A DNA stretch of 45,986 nucleotides from a virus: IMG/VR virus record IMGVR_UViG_3300022562_001351, positions 1 through 45,986 of that record, one strand, 5' to 3'. How positions within the stretch are numbered: position 1 is the first letter of the stretch; each line of letters opens with the position of its first letter. The position numbers and the translations under genes are program-made. Shown here piece after piece: positions 31,653 through 38,471 of the stretch. The notes below the pieces were generated by a model, which saw only the letters and a program-made list of their open reading frames with translations, was not told the origin of the DNA and made no database searches.

Positions 31653-32528
31653 CTAGAACAGCTCGTCGTTCTCTTCTCCTTCCTCGGCTGCGTTTCCAGG
31701 GTCTGCGGGCCGCAGGTCCTCGTCCTCCAGCGCCTCTGCCTCCTTCAGAACGTCACCCAGCGGTGAGCCGGCCGGCCGCGCCTGCCTGGGGCGCTCCTCC
31801 AGGAATTCCCCGGTGTCGGGGTCCACCAATTCGCCATCGACTTCGATGATCTCCTCTGGCGTCTCTTCCGGTGGTTGCATGGTTGCGCCGATTCGCTCCA
31901 CCTCAGCCAGTAGGGGGTCCTCATCGGGAACCTCCTTCGGCTCCATCACGATCGGGATGCGGTGCTCCATCGGGTAGTCCTCCAGGACCTCGGCGACGTG
32001 GAATCCCATCAGGATGTCGCTGTAGTAGTCATCCATGTGGAAGCCGATTGCCCGCCACATCAGCATCCGCTTGGGATACTGGCTCCAGGGGCCGGGTTTC
32101 CCCCACAGGCCAGCCCGCTTCGCGTCCTTCACGCTGAAGGAGGTGGTGTAGACATCCGCCTCACCTCGCCGAAGTGTGGAGAAATGGGCCGTCCAGTCGT
32201 CCTCTCCAGCGGTCCCGGTGTATTTCTCCTTGAACCCTGTACCCGGCTCCAGGACATTGGCCTGCCGGATGAGCGCCTTGGCGAGCGCTCCCATGGGTCC
32301 CACGCGTCCGTTGATGGCCTTCATGTTCGACAGCGCTCGGAAGGGCGTCAGCCCAAGCTCTGCTCCGGCCTGAACCACGGCGAAGATCGCTGGCGTCTTC
32401 ATGCCCTTCGGAGCCAGTCCCGACTCCTCCAGCGCCCTGCAGAAGCGCCACGCGTCCTCCATCGACGTGAGGCTCACGCCTCTCTGACCCATTGCGATCA
32501 ACGAATTCTTTTGCTTCTCGTCACTCAT
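31653..32528 (-). CDS. recT: RecT-type single-strand annealing protein
   Basis: 291 residues. The core matches RecT: RALEESGLAPKGMKTPAIFAVVQAGAELGLTPFRAL, then FSVKDAKRAGLWGKPGPWSQYPKRMLMWRAIGF, and the final DIL(M)GFHVAEVLED. The last 90 residues are acidic and disordered. It would coat ssDNA and promote annealing with the exonuclease encoded at 33846-34688. Start chosen at 32528; a longer frame to 32600 would overlap the previous gene deeply. Confidence 0.85.
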   Translation of the reverse strand: MSDEKQKNSLIAMGQRGVSLTSMEDAWRFCRALEESGLAPKGMKTPAIFAVVQAGAELGLTPFRALSNMKAINGRVGPMGALAKALIRQANVLEPGTGFKEKYTGTAGEDDWTAHFSTLRRGEADVYTTSFSVKDAKRAGLWGKPGPWSQYPKRMLMWRAIGFHMDDYYSDILMGFHVAEVLEDYPMEHRIPIVMEPKEVPDEDPLLAEVERIGATMQPPEETPEEIIEVDGELVDPDTGEFLEERPRQARPAGSPLGDVLKEAEALEDEDLRPADPGNAAEEGEENDELF

Positions 32529-33036
32529 TGCCTTCCTCCCTGATGTCAAAAAACGGGACCCCTCGCAGTGGGGCGACGTATAGTGTCTCTGTTTCCCCAC
32601 GGTTTGGCCGGTGATCCGTGAATTCCCTGGTGGTCCAAAATTCTGCGGTGCTGGACCAAACTATTCCTACGTGCGTCCAGTTGCGGTTGAGCATGAAGAA
32701 GGCCCGTGGCTTGGGATTCGCGAAATCCCAGACGGCCTTCTTGCAGACGGTGATGTCCCGGTACGGGAAGTCGTCCGCGCAGGTGAAATCCAACCCGCGC
32801 TCCTTGACCCCGTAGACGTACTCCAGGTGCTGTTCAAAGCTGCGGAGCACGCCCTTGAAGTCGCCGGAATCCGCGTGGTCTGCGATGTCCTCCTGGCGCT
32901 TGGCGTAGGTCTTCGGCAGATAGATGGCATCATCTCCGCGACCGCGTAGCCATTGCACCACTCGGGCGACGGCGCGTCCATCTCCACGTACCGCGTTCAT
33001 GTAGGCGTCGTAGTTTTCCGCTGTCCTATACACCAC
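32521..33036 (-). CDS. Unknown protein in the recombination operon
   Basis: 171 residues from a GTG at 33036 (GTG at 33033 also possible) with GAGG upstream. The sequence has a helical N-terminal half and a strand-rich second half (GLDFTCADDFPYRDITVCKKAVWDF, HVGIVWSS). A distant PD-(D/E)XK nuclease fold is conceivable from D...D placement but not convincing. It overlaps both neighbours (11 bp and 8 bp). Confidence 0.5.
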   Translation of the reverse strand: MVYRTAENYDAYMNAVRGDGRAVARVVQWLRGRGDDAIYLPKTYAKRQEDIADHADSGDFKGVLRSFEQHLEYVYGVKERGLDFTCADDFPYRDITVCKKAVWDFANPKPRAFFMLNRNWTHVGIVWSSTAEFWTTREFTDHRPNRGETETLYVAPLRGVPFFDIREEGNE

Positions 33037-33856
33037 ACATTCCCTCGCAATCGTTTTCGAACTGGTTGATGAAGCTGAGCTGCGTCTCCTGCAGGATTTC
33101 TGCCGGAGGCAATTCCTCCAATGGGACAAGGAGGTTCGATACGAATTGTTCACGTTTCATTCCACGTCCTGTCCCATTGGATCTCAGCAGCCGATCGAAT
33201 TGGACAGCGCGCTGGAATTCTTCAGGCCGTTCCTTTCTCCACATCGCATACTCTGAAGCGTTCCGATACGGACACATCACGCACGCCGATCGTCCCGGAA
33301 TCGGATGTCTTGCTTCCAACAGCCAGCGCAGGCAGTCCGCTCGGCTCATCCCCATTTCGGCGAGCGGCCAGCGGTGCGTGATCCAGGGTCGCTTCGAAGG
33401 CTTTATCCGGGTCGCCTCATCGGTGCTGATCCCGATCCAGCTTTCGACCCGATAGCGCGGATGAGCACGTTCGTTGGGCTTGAGTCGCAGAATGGATCGG
33501 ATTTCCTCCTGGATCGGACGAATCTTGTACTCATTGGTGCATTGCCGCCGGCCTGGGACGGCTTTGCCGCCCTTGTCCATCCAGAAAGGAATGGAAGCGA
33601 ATCGCTTCTTCTTCTCCGGGTCAAAGGCGTTCTGGATGGCCTCTCCAATGTCTCCTTTCGTGACCACACGGATCGGAATGGAGCCGTGGTCGATCATGCG
33701 CTGCAGGTTTTCGTATACCCATTTTGGTTCCTGCTGAGTATCCGCAAAGATCGCGAAATTGGGGCGAGGAAGAATCTTCGCTTCGTTCGCCATCCAATAC
33801 ATCGCTGTGGATTGCACGCCTGCTCCGAGTGAGATCACGCGCAGATCAAAATGCAT
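33026..33856 (-). CDS. PAPS-reductase-family PP-loop protein
   Basis: 276 residues. SLGAGVQST at 9-17 is the PP-loop of the N-type ATP pyrophosphatases, and CTNEYK 106-111 then SACVMCPYRN (C192, C195) fit the phage branch of the phosphoadenosine phosphosulfate reductase family. Family members bind adenylated sulfur or a related nucleotide, and some modify DNA or tRNA. It lies between the exonuclease and annealing genes, so a link to DNA modification or protection is an inference. Start overlaps the exonuclease by 11 bp with GAGGGAG as ribosome site. Confidence 0.75.
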   Translation of the reverse strand: MHFDLRVISLGAGVQSTAMYWMANEAKILPRPNFAIFADTQQEPKWVYENLQRMIDHGSIPIRVVTKGDIGEAIQNAFDPEKKKRFASIPFWMDKGGKAVPGRRQCTNEYKIRPIQEEIRSILRLKPNERAHPRYRVESWIGISTDEATRIKPSKRPWITHRWPLAEMGMSRADCLRWLLEARHPIPGRSACVMCPYRNASEYAMWRKERPEEFQRAVQFDRLLRSNGTGRGMKREQFVSNLLVPLEELPPAEILQETQLSFINQFENDCEGMCGV

Positions 33857-34688
33857 CTTCTCCCTCTTCTGCTCGGAGAGCCCAGTCCGGCAGAAGAAGC
33901 GGCTGGATGTTCGATGGATACCCTGGCCACACGCCGGTCTCGTTGCACTGCACCCACTGTCGCAGATACTTGCGATACATCGACCTGCCCTTTGCGAGTG
34001 TCGCATCGTCGGGCTGATAGAGAGCACAGCAGAACGGCGGCTTCTTCTCCACCACAATCCAGATGAATTTTCGTTCGACCGAAGGACTCAGCTTCTCCAG
34101 TCCGTCCAGGTAGAACGCGGTCTGCGCGTGATACTGATACTTGATGACTTCGCGAATCCACGCACGTTCGCTGGCGTCCTCTGTCGTCTTCACGTCGATC
34201 ACTGCGCTGTTGCCCATGACGTAGCCCAAGCGATCGCAGCGGCCCTTGCACAGCACATCGGTCTCAGCATCTTTCCAGATAAACGACAGTTCATTGAATC
34301 CCGTTTCAGCGAGAATGTTGGACACGGCAGGATGTCCGTGAACACTGGCAGCCATCGCAGTACACAGCTCCCACTCCTCGCGGCGCAGAATGTCTTTGTC
34401 GTGGTTGTCCTTTTCGAACTGCGCCCAGATCTCCTTGTCCTTCTTTTTGCGGCGATCCACCTGAGGAGCGACCGCGTACTCCTCGGCGAACAGGTCTGGC
34501 TCCAGGATGGCACTGTGGGTTGCTTGCCCCAGTAGCATCGCAGCCGTCTGCTCCGGTGGGCTCACGATGGCCTCTCGGACGTGCGCAGCCGAGCGCTTGA
34601 AGTGCTTGAGCGTGCTGAAGTTCGCCGCATCCAGAGCACCGTACTCGGACATCGGCATTTTCGGGTAGACACCTTCTGAGGGCTTCAT
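33846..34688 (-). CDS. RecE-type exonuclease (PD-(D/E)XK)
   Basis: 280 residues. It has G(Q)ATHSAILEPDLF at 54-67, KGRCDRL at 148-154, AVIDVKTTEDAS at 162-173 with D165 and K167 as core acid and lysine, and YQYHAQTAFY at 184-193, the pattern of RecE-like/DUF3799 exonucleases. It would resect 5' ends to give ssDNA for RecT. AGGAGG lies 6 bp before the ATG. First gene of the leftward operon and divergent from the regulator at 34833. Confidence 0.85.
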   Translation of the reverse strand: MKPSEGVYPKMPMSEYGALDAANFSTLKHFKRSAAHVREAIVSPPEQTAAMLLGQATHSAILEPDLFAEEYAVAPQVDRRKKKDKEIWAQFEKDNHDKDILRREEWELCTAMAASVHGHPAVSNILAETGFNELSFIWKDAETDVLCKGRCDRLGYVMGNSAVIDVKTTEDASERAWIREVIKYQYHAQTAFYLDGLEKLSPSVERKFIWIVVEKKPPFCCALYQPDDATLAKGRSMYRKYLRQWVQCNETGVWPGYPSNIQPLLLPDWALRAEEGEDAF

Positions 34689-34731
34689 GTATCCTCCTAT
34701 TGCTCCACATCTGCTTTGGTGTTTGTACTGG

Positions 34732-34764
34732 CAGGCCATCGGGACTGACTCCCCCGGTGGCCTG
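34732..34764 (-). promoter_or_regulatory. Strong hairpin in the exonuclease leader
   Basis: CAGGCCATCGGG 34732-34743 pairs with CCCGGTGGCCTG 34753-34764 (12 bp, one G-T wobble position), nine-base loop, with partly matching CTGG/CCAG outside it. It lies 44-76 bp before the exonuclease ATG and would be in its 5' leader, or it may be a large operator between the divergent genes. Confidence 0.5.
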
Positions 34765-34783
34765 ACCAGATTCGCGCCCGAGT

Positions 34784-34800
34784 GTGACACATCCGGTCAC
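34784..34800. promoter_or_regulatory. Operator candidate between divergent operons
   Basis: GTGAC-N7-GTCAC inverted repeat, 17 bp, just upstream of the extended -10 of the regulator gene. Size and symmetry fit a dimeric HTH repressor site, which would let the regulator control its own gene and the exonuclease operon. Confidence 0.45.
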
Positions 34801-34816
34801 GGGTTGTCGATTTTTT

Positions 34817-34825
34817 TGCTATCAT
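34817..34825 (+). promoter_or_regulatory. Extended -10 promoter of the regulator gene
   Basis: TGCTATCAT (34817-34825) fits an extended -10. Transcription would begin about 7 bp later, at the ATG 34833, giving a leaderless message. This agrees with the absence of a Shine-Dalgarno before either ATG (34824, 34833). Confidence 0.45.
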
Positions 34826-34832
34826 GCGCCTC

Positions 34833-35144
34833 ATGTTGAAAGAAGACCGACTCCCGACTGCGCTGGTGCGCGCTCGGGAAAAAAGAGGCTGGTCGCTGTA
34901 CGAAGCAGCGAACCGAATGGGGCTTTCATCCACCAACTTGCTGCGCACGCTGGAAGGGCTGAATCCCGACCGAGCGCCGGGTGGTGCGGACTGCAAGCTG
35001 TCCACCGTGCTCGCCGTGATCCAGACCTACTGGCCGGACGTTACGTTGGACGACTTCGCGGATCGCGATCTGCTTTTCAAGTTGGTCCCGACCGATGCGA
35101 AATCGCATCGACGACTGAAAGGTTATCTCAGGAAAACCGGTTGA
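34833..35144 (+). CDS. HTH transcription regulator
   Basis: 103 residues. ALVRAREKRGWSLYEAANRMGLSSTNLLRTLEGL is a Cro/CI-type helix-turn-helix; the rest is helical and could form a dimer interface. It stands divergent from the exonuclease operon and directly before the replication genes, the usual place of a lysogeny or early regulator. The second ATG is preferred because the promoter would start the message there. Confidence 0.7.
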   Translation: MLKEDRLPTALVRAREKRGWSLYEAANRMGLSSTNLLRTLEGLNPDRAPGGADCKLSTVLAVIQTYWPDVTLDDFADRDLLFKLVPTDAKSHRRLKGYLRKTG

Positions 35145-35169
35145 CCTTCCCGCCAAGCGATGGCATGAT
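35141..35169 (+). promoter_or_regulatory. Promoter of the replication genes
   Basis: TTGACC (35141-35146), a 17-bp spacer and CATGAT (35164-35169). The start point would fall at about 35175-35176, on or beside the ATG of the next gene, which has no ribosome-binding site. The -35 box overlaps the last codons of the regulator gene. Confidence 0.5.
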
Positions 35170-35174
35170 CGCAA

Positions 35175-35564
35175 ATGGTTGGGGGGAAGTCGTTGGACCG
35201 TCCCGTTTTCAGTCGTGATTTCTACCGCGAGCTGGCTGCAGAGAACCCCTTCGGCCTGACGCTGCATTGGCGTGAGGTCGAAGCGTGGTTCAACTACATC
35301 GCGTGGCCGGCGTACAAGACCTACCACTACAAGCGCCATCAAGTCGCCGTCCGTCGGTGGTGGGCGCGCTGTCACATGCGGGACCTGGAACGCGCTCGCG
35401 AAGCGATGGAGAATGCGGATTACGAAGAAGCCTGCGAGCAGCAGGCCAAGTTACTAGACGCTGAAGTGGATCAGATGTTTGCCGACAAACATAACCCCCA
35501 GAATCGAAGAATACTGCGCAAGATCATGGGGGGGGGTGGTGTACGACAAGAACAGGACGAATGA
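35175..35564 (+). CDS. Replication-region protein of unknown function
   Basis: 129 residues, helical, with a basic aromatic core (HWREVEAWFNYIAWPAYKTYHYKRHQVAVRRWWARC) resembling a small DNA-binding or helicase-loader unit. It ends in MGGGGVRQEQDE encoded across a run of nine G. It directly precedes the helicase-like gene. A loader or initiator role is inferred from position only. Confidence 0.55.
   Translation: MVGGKSLDRPVFSRDFYRELAAENPFGLTLHWREVEAWFNYIAWPAYKTYHYKRHQVAVRRWWARCHMRDLERAREAMENADYEEACEQQAKLLDAEVDQMFADKHNPQNRRILRKIMGGGGVRQEQDE
35528..35536 (+). repeat. Run of nine G near the end of the replication-region gene
   Basis: G9 lies inside codons 118-121 of the gene at 35175. Loss of one G would fuse its frame with the downstream RecA-like ATPase frame. 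Such a run is prone to slippage in replication, transcription and sequencing. Confidence 0.8.
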
Positions 35565-35583
35565 AATCAGCCAGGAGAGCGGC

Positions 35584-36474
35584 TTGTACCTCCGGGCGAT
35601 GCTGGACCCACAAAAATTCTTCTCGGACATCTCTCAACCCGCCGGCCACCGAGCATGGTGCGCCACCTATCTGGCGCTCAAGCAGTGGTCCTCAAACGAA
35701 ATCAAGAAACCGGAAATCTCAGGAAACATCGAAGACACACTTCAGCGTTGGCCATCCAACGTCGAATACATCGACAACCACTGTGGCGGATTCTACGGCA
35801 TGTCCGTGATCCTTGGCGGGCAGAAGACCGGCAAGACGATGCTCGCGCTCGGGAGCTGCATTGAAGCGGCCGCGACAGAAGAATGGCAGGTCGTCTACCT
35901 CTGCGCCGAGCTGGACGAGCATGAGATGGCGACTCGGATCAACCGCTACCTGCTCGCCAACCCCAAAGCGATGTCCTGCGAGGAGTTTCTGCACGTCGTC
36001 TTCGTGGGCCGGGGCCAAACTCCGGAGATGATTCAGCAGGAGATCCAGATGATTACCGATCCGGGTGGCCCTCCCATCCTGATCTGTATGGACTCCATCA
36101 ACACCATCACCGAGATGAGCGGGAAGGACTACCTGAGGACCCTCAAGGAGTATGCGCTGTGGGCCATGCTCTCGCGCCGGATGTCCTACGGCGCTGCATC
36201 CTTCCTGATCGTATCCGAGACCAACCAGATCGGCGGGGCGAAGGGCGGGAAGCTGGAATTTTGGGCCGACCTCGTCGTGAAGCTGTCGGTGAAGCGCCAG
36301 GGGCTGATGCAAGGACTTGTTCCCGTGCGCATGGATCTGCTGGCTTCTCGCCGCACGGGTGGCGAAGGCGAGATGGGGATCTACCTTCGCAACCAGCAAA
36401 CCTGTCGGTTCCAGCCTGAAGCGGATCGTCCGCGCATTCGGCTGGCCGGGGGCATGGACTGGCATGATCTCTAG
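35584..36474 (+). CDS. RecA-like ATPase, DnaB/KaiC-type helicase
   Basis: 296 residues. GGQKTGKT at 78-85 is Walker A and ILICMDS at about 165-171 is Walker B. The stretch between (VVYLCAELDEHEMATRINRYL) matches DnaB/RadA-type RecA folds, and LIVSETNQI is the motif-3 region. The start is taken at TTG 35584 because AGGAG lies 6 bp upstream; GTG 35536 and TTG 35479 extend the frame upstream but lack a ribosome site. It probably unwinds DNA at the fork. Confidence 0.75.
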   Translation: MYLRAMLDPQKFFSDISQPAGHRAWCATYLALKQWSSNEIKKPEISGNIEDTLQRWPSNVEYIDNHCGGFYGMSVILGGQKTGKTMLALGSCIEAAATEEWQVVYLCAELDEHEMATRINRYLLANPKAMSCEEFLHVVFVGRGQTPEMIQQEIQMITDPGGPPILICMDSINTITEMSGKDYLRTLKEYALWAMLSRRMSYGAASFLIVSETNQIGGAKGGKLEFWADLVVKLSVKRQGLMQGLVPVRMDLLASRRTGGEGEMGIYLRNQQTCRFQPEADRPRIRLAGGMDWHDL

Positions 36475-36482
36475 GAGGGTGT

Positions 36483-36746
36483 ATGGCCGACTCTCAGTTG
36501 GCAGCGGTGATTGGGACCGAGTATGCGAGGATGCTGCACCAGATCCTACCGAGGATCGAAGATGCGATTGGACGCGGGAAGATGAGCGCCAGCTTTACTG
36601 TGACTGCGAAGTTCCGTGTCTCCCAGAAGGGGGAGATCGAAGCGACGTTGACGCAGAAGGCGACGATCCCGTTGGAGAATGCGTCGTTCAAGCTCTCCTA
36701 CCGATCCGGCCAACTCAGTCTCTTCGAAGGCTCTCCGAGCGAGTAG
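36483..36746 (+). CDS. Small phage protein of the replication cluster
   Basis: 87 residues: an N-terminal helix, then a beta stretch SFTVTAKFRVSQKGEIEATLTQKATIPLENASFKLSYRSGQLSLF. The ending with QLSLF is common in small phage proteins near replication genes; it resembles a clamp-binding peptide but this is untested. AGGAGG at 36473-36478. Confidence 0.6.
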   Translation: MADSQLAAVIGTEYARMLHQILPRIEDAIGRGKMSASFTVTAKFRVSQKGEIEATLTQKATIPLENASFKLSYRSGQLSLFEGSPSE

Positions 36747-36870
36747 AGCAAGAGCGAGAACTGGAGAAGTTTGGGCACGGTTACGACTGGTTCGCCTCGG
36801 ACCAGGAGCGAAGGGCGAAATGGAAGCGACTCATGCGGCACGGTGAGCGCGTGATTCGCGATGGGAGGCT
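36747..36870 (+). other. Short stretch with protein-like frame but no start
   Basis: One frame stays open into TGA at 36877 and reads like a real charged helix (GYDWFASDQERRAKWKRLM). It has no ATG, GTG or TTG between the end of the upstream gene and that segment. It lies in the -1 frame relative to the gene at 36483, so either a frameshift adds about 50 residues to that gene or this is a decayed gene. Confidence 0.35.
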
Positions 36871-37176
36871 GTGTTGAAAAAGCGTGACGCGCTGAACATC
36901 CCGCTCCATTTAGCACTGGGTCTTGCGGTCGCATTTGCCGTCTGTTGGTCGTACTGGATGGCGATCCCGACAACACTGGTTTGGGCGTTCCTGCGCGAGC
37001 AGGCGCAGCATCGTTGGATCATAGAGGAGCATCCAGCTATCGGAGCGCCTAGCACTGCGCTCGGAAAGCGCACCTTCTTCGACTTCTCCTGGTTGGGCTG
37101 GCAGCAAGTCTTTGAAATCGCGCAGATCACCACTGGTTCGGCTGTCGCGTGTGGGGTGTGGTATTTTCTCCACTGA
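36871..37176 (+). CDS. Small membrane protein
   Basis: 101 residues. Residues 8-40 form one or two hydrophobic helices (LHLALGLAVAFAVCWSYWMAIPTTLVWAFL), then a polar loop and a final hydrophobic helix (ITTGSAVACGVWYFL). GGGAGG is 2 bp before GTG 36871 and 5 bp before the TTG at 36874, so the TTG may be the true start. No family is recognised. Confidence 0.55.
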   Translation: MLKKRDALNIPLHLALGLAVAFAVCWSYWMAIPTTLVWAFLREQAQHRWIIEEHPAIGAPSTALGKRTFFDFSWLGWQQVFEIAQITTGSAVACGVWYFLH

Positions 37177-37502
37177 TGGGGTTGTCCCGCTGGGCGAACA
37201 CGCGTGACGGGAACGAGAAACCGATCGTCAGTGCGCTGCGGAAGATCGGAGCGTCCGTCTATCGACTGGACAAGCCCTGCGACCTCCTCGTCGGCTATCG
37301 CGGTAGGAATTTTCTGCTGGAAGTGAAGCTACCACTGGGTCCCCGTGGCGGCACTACGCACTCACATCTCAATGATTGGCAGAAGGATTTCGATCGCACA
37401 TGGCGGGGGCAGTTTGCTGTGGTTCGTTCTCCTGAGGAGGCGATTGCTCTAGTGTCTTTCTCGGACGACCCGCACCGCCCTTCGCGTGATTCTTTACATT
37501 AG
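37176..37502 (+). CDS. VRR-NUC-type nuclease
   Basis: 108 residues. RDGNEKPIVSALRKIGASVYRLDKPCDLLVGYRGRNFLLEVKLP has the E...D-x15-EVK spacing of the VRR-NUC branch of PD-(D/E)XK nucleases, followed by LNDWQKDF. These stand-alone phage enzymes are thought to cut branched DNA such as Holliday junctions before packaging. The ATG shares one base with the previous stop. Its last 134 bp overlap the convergent HTH gene. Confidence 0.78.
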   Translation: MGLSRWANTRDGNEKPIVSALRKIGASVYRLDKPCDLLVGYRGRNFLLEVKLPLGPRGGTTHSHLNDWQKDFDRTWRGQFAVVRSPEEAIALVSFSDDPHRPSRDSLH

Positions 37503-37749
37503 CCCGCGTTTTGCTGGGACGGACTCCCAGAAACGGGATGATGTCGCTCGGAGCCACGTCCAGATAAAGCGATAGCTTCAGGATGCTGCGCAGGGTGGTT
37601 CCGCCGAGGCTCTTCGCGTCCATCTTGTCGATCTTGCTGATCGTGGGCATGGAGCAGCCGGAATAGACCGACAGCTCCATCATGTTCAGCCCACGCGCCA
37701 TCATGATCCGCCGAAGTGGTGAGACTGTGGACTGGTGCTTCCAGGGCAT
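37369..37749 (-). CDS. XRE-type HTH regulator
   Basis: 126 residues. LRRIMMARGLNMMELSVYSGCSMPTISKIDKM is a Cro/CI-type HTH in the first third; the last 45 residues are Pro/Gln/Asn-rich and likely disordered. It overlaps convergently with the nuclease gene by 134 bp, so expression of each may interfere with the other. TGATG coupling with the small Cys-rich gene upstream places it at the end of the long leftward operon. Confidence 0.7.
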   Translation of the reverse strand: MPWKHQSTVSPLRRIMMARGLNMMELSVYSGCSMPTISKIDKMDAKSLGGTTLRSILKLSLYLDVAPSDIIPFLGVRPSKTRANVKNHAKGGAGRPRKTLEQSPPQENEPQQTAPAMCDRNPSANH

Positions 37750-37949
37750 CAGTTAAAGCTCACGCAGACGCCGAGGTTCGGCGGATCTTCTTGCATACAG
37801 ACGCATCCTGACATGCAGTCTGCGGACGAAAAGCACTTGTTCCCGCAGAGTCCATCCGCGCAATGCGCGAATTCCACCAGAAACAGGGCGACCACTCCAA
37901 GGAATACGATTGCGCCAAACGTCAACATGCCAATTTTCCAGCTACTCAC
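37749..37949 (-). CDS. Exported knottin-like peptide
   Basis: 66 residues from GTG with AAGGAG upstream. Residues 7-28 form a signal or membrane segment. After it come exactly six cysteines (35, 39, 45, 49, 51, 62); the spacing C-x5-C-x3-C-x-C from C39 to C51 equals that of squash-type cystine-knot peptides, and the final spacing is longer (x10 instead of about x5). One more Cys (C30) lies at the segment end. Such knots are stable, exported and often inhibit proteases or channels. Family membership is an inference from spacing. Confidence 0.6.
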   Translation of the reverse strand: MSSWKIGMLTFGAIVFLGVVALFLVEFAHCADGLCGNKCFSSADCMSGCVCMQEDPPNLGVCVSFN

Positions 37950-38052
37950 AGGGGATCTCCTTCTTTCCGTCGGTGCATTTCCCGAACATTCCGGTCCATA
38001 TACCGAAGTCTGTGTATCCTACGTGGCCGTCACCATCTAGGTCGGCACACAC
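37942..38052 (-). CDS. EF-hand / dockerin-like unit, possibly a frameshift extension
   Basis: The frame reads CADLDGDGHVGYTDFGIWTGMFGKC, with D-x-D-x-D-G-x-V-x-x-x-D typical of a calcium-binding loop. It may start at the GTG at 38052 (36 residues), but no ribosome site precedes it. It lies in the -1 frame of the gene at 38061-38471, and both frames stay open over TTTT, where a -1 slip would join them. It overlaps the start of the Cys-rich gene by 8 bp. Confidence 0.45.
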   Translation of the reverse strand: MCADLDGDGHVGYTDFGIWTGMFGKCTDGKKEIPCE

Positions 38053-38060
38053 GACTGGTT

Positions 38061-38471
38061 CTACTTCACATACGGACGTCCCGGTCGGGTAAAATCCACG
38101 ATACCTGCGTTTTCGCTGTAGTCCGACGGAACCCCCTGGTCGCTCACCACGTAGCAGCGGATCTCTGCCACTTCACCAATGTTGACCACCATATTCAGGT
38201 CCATGCGCGCTTCCGCACCACCGACAGAATCCACGCAGCCCAGCTCCACTGGTTCAGTCGTATCGGTTCGCACCCAGCACGCCTGAACGACCGTGTCGTA
38301 GGGAGCGACGGGTTGGCATCCTGCATTGAAGATGCCTCCCGTTTGCAGCAGCGGAACATTTGGACGTGGAGTGGGGGTCTGCGCGGTGGCGATCCGTACG
38401 AGGATCAGTGCAGCAGCGATTACCAGCAGGGCATAGACGATGCGTAGGTCGATTCGGATCGTGAATTTCAC
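38061..38471 (-). CDS. Exported protein with FN3-like C-terminus
   Basis: 136 residues from GTG. A signal peptide (IVYALLVIAAALILVRIATA) with an AxA site is followed by a Pro/Thr linker and a strand-rich domain (VVQACWVRTDTTEPVELGC...GEVAEIRCYVVSDQGVPSDYSENAGIVDFTRP) of fibronectin type III style with paired cysteines. The gene stops just after the last strand. It overlaps the preceding gene by 4 bp. It would act outside the inner membrane. Confidence 0.6.
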   Translation of the reverse strand: MKFTIRIDLRIVYALLVIAAALILVRIATAQTPTPRPNVPLLQTGGIFNAGCQPVAPYDTVVQACWVRTDTTEPVELGCVDSVGGAEARMDLNMVVNIGEVAEIRCYVVSDQGVPSDYSENAGIVDFTRPGRPYVK

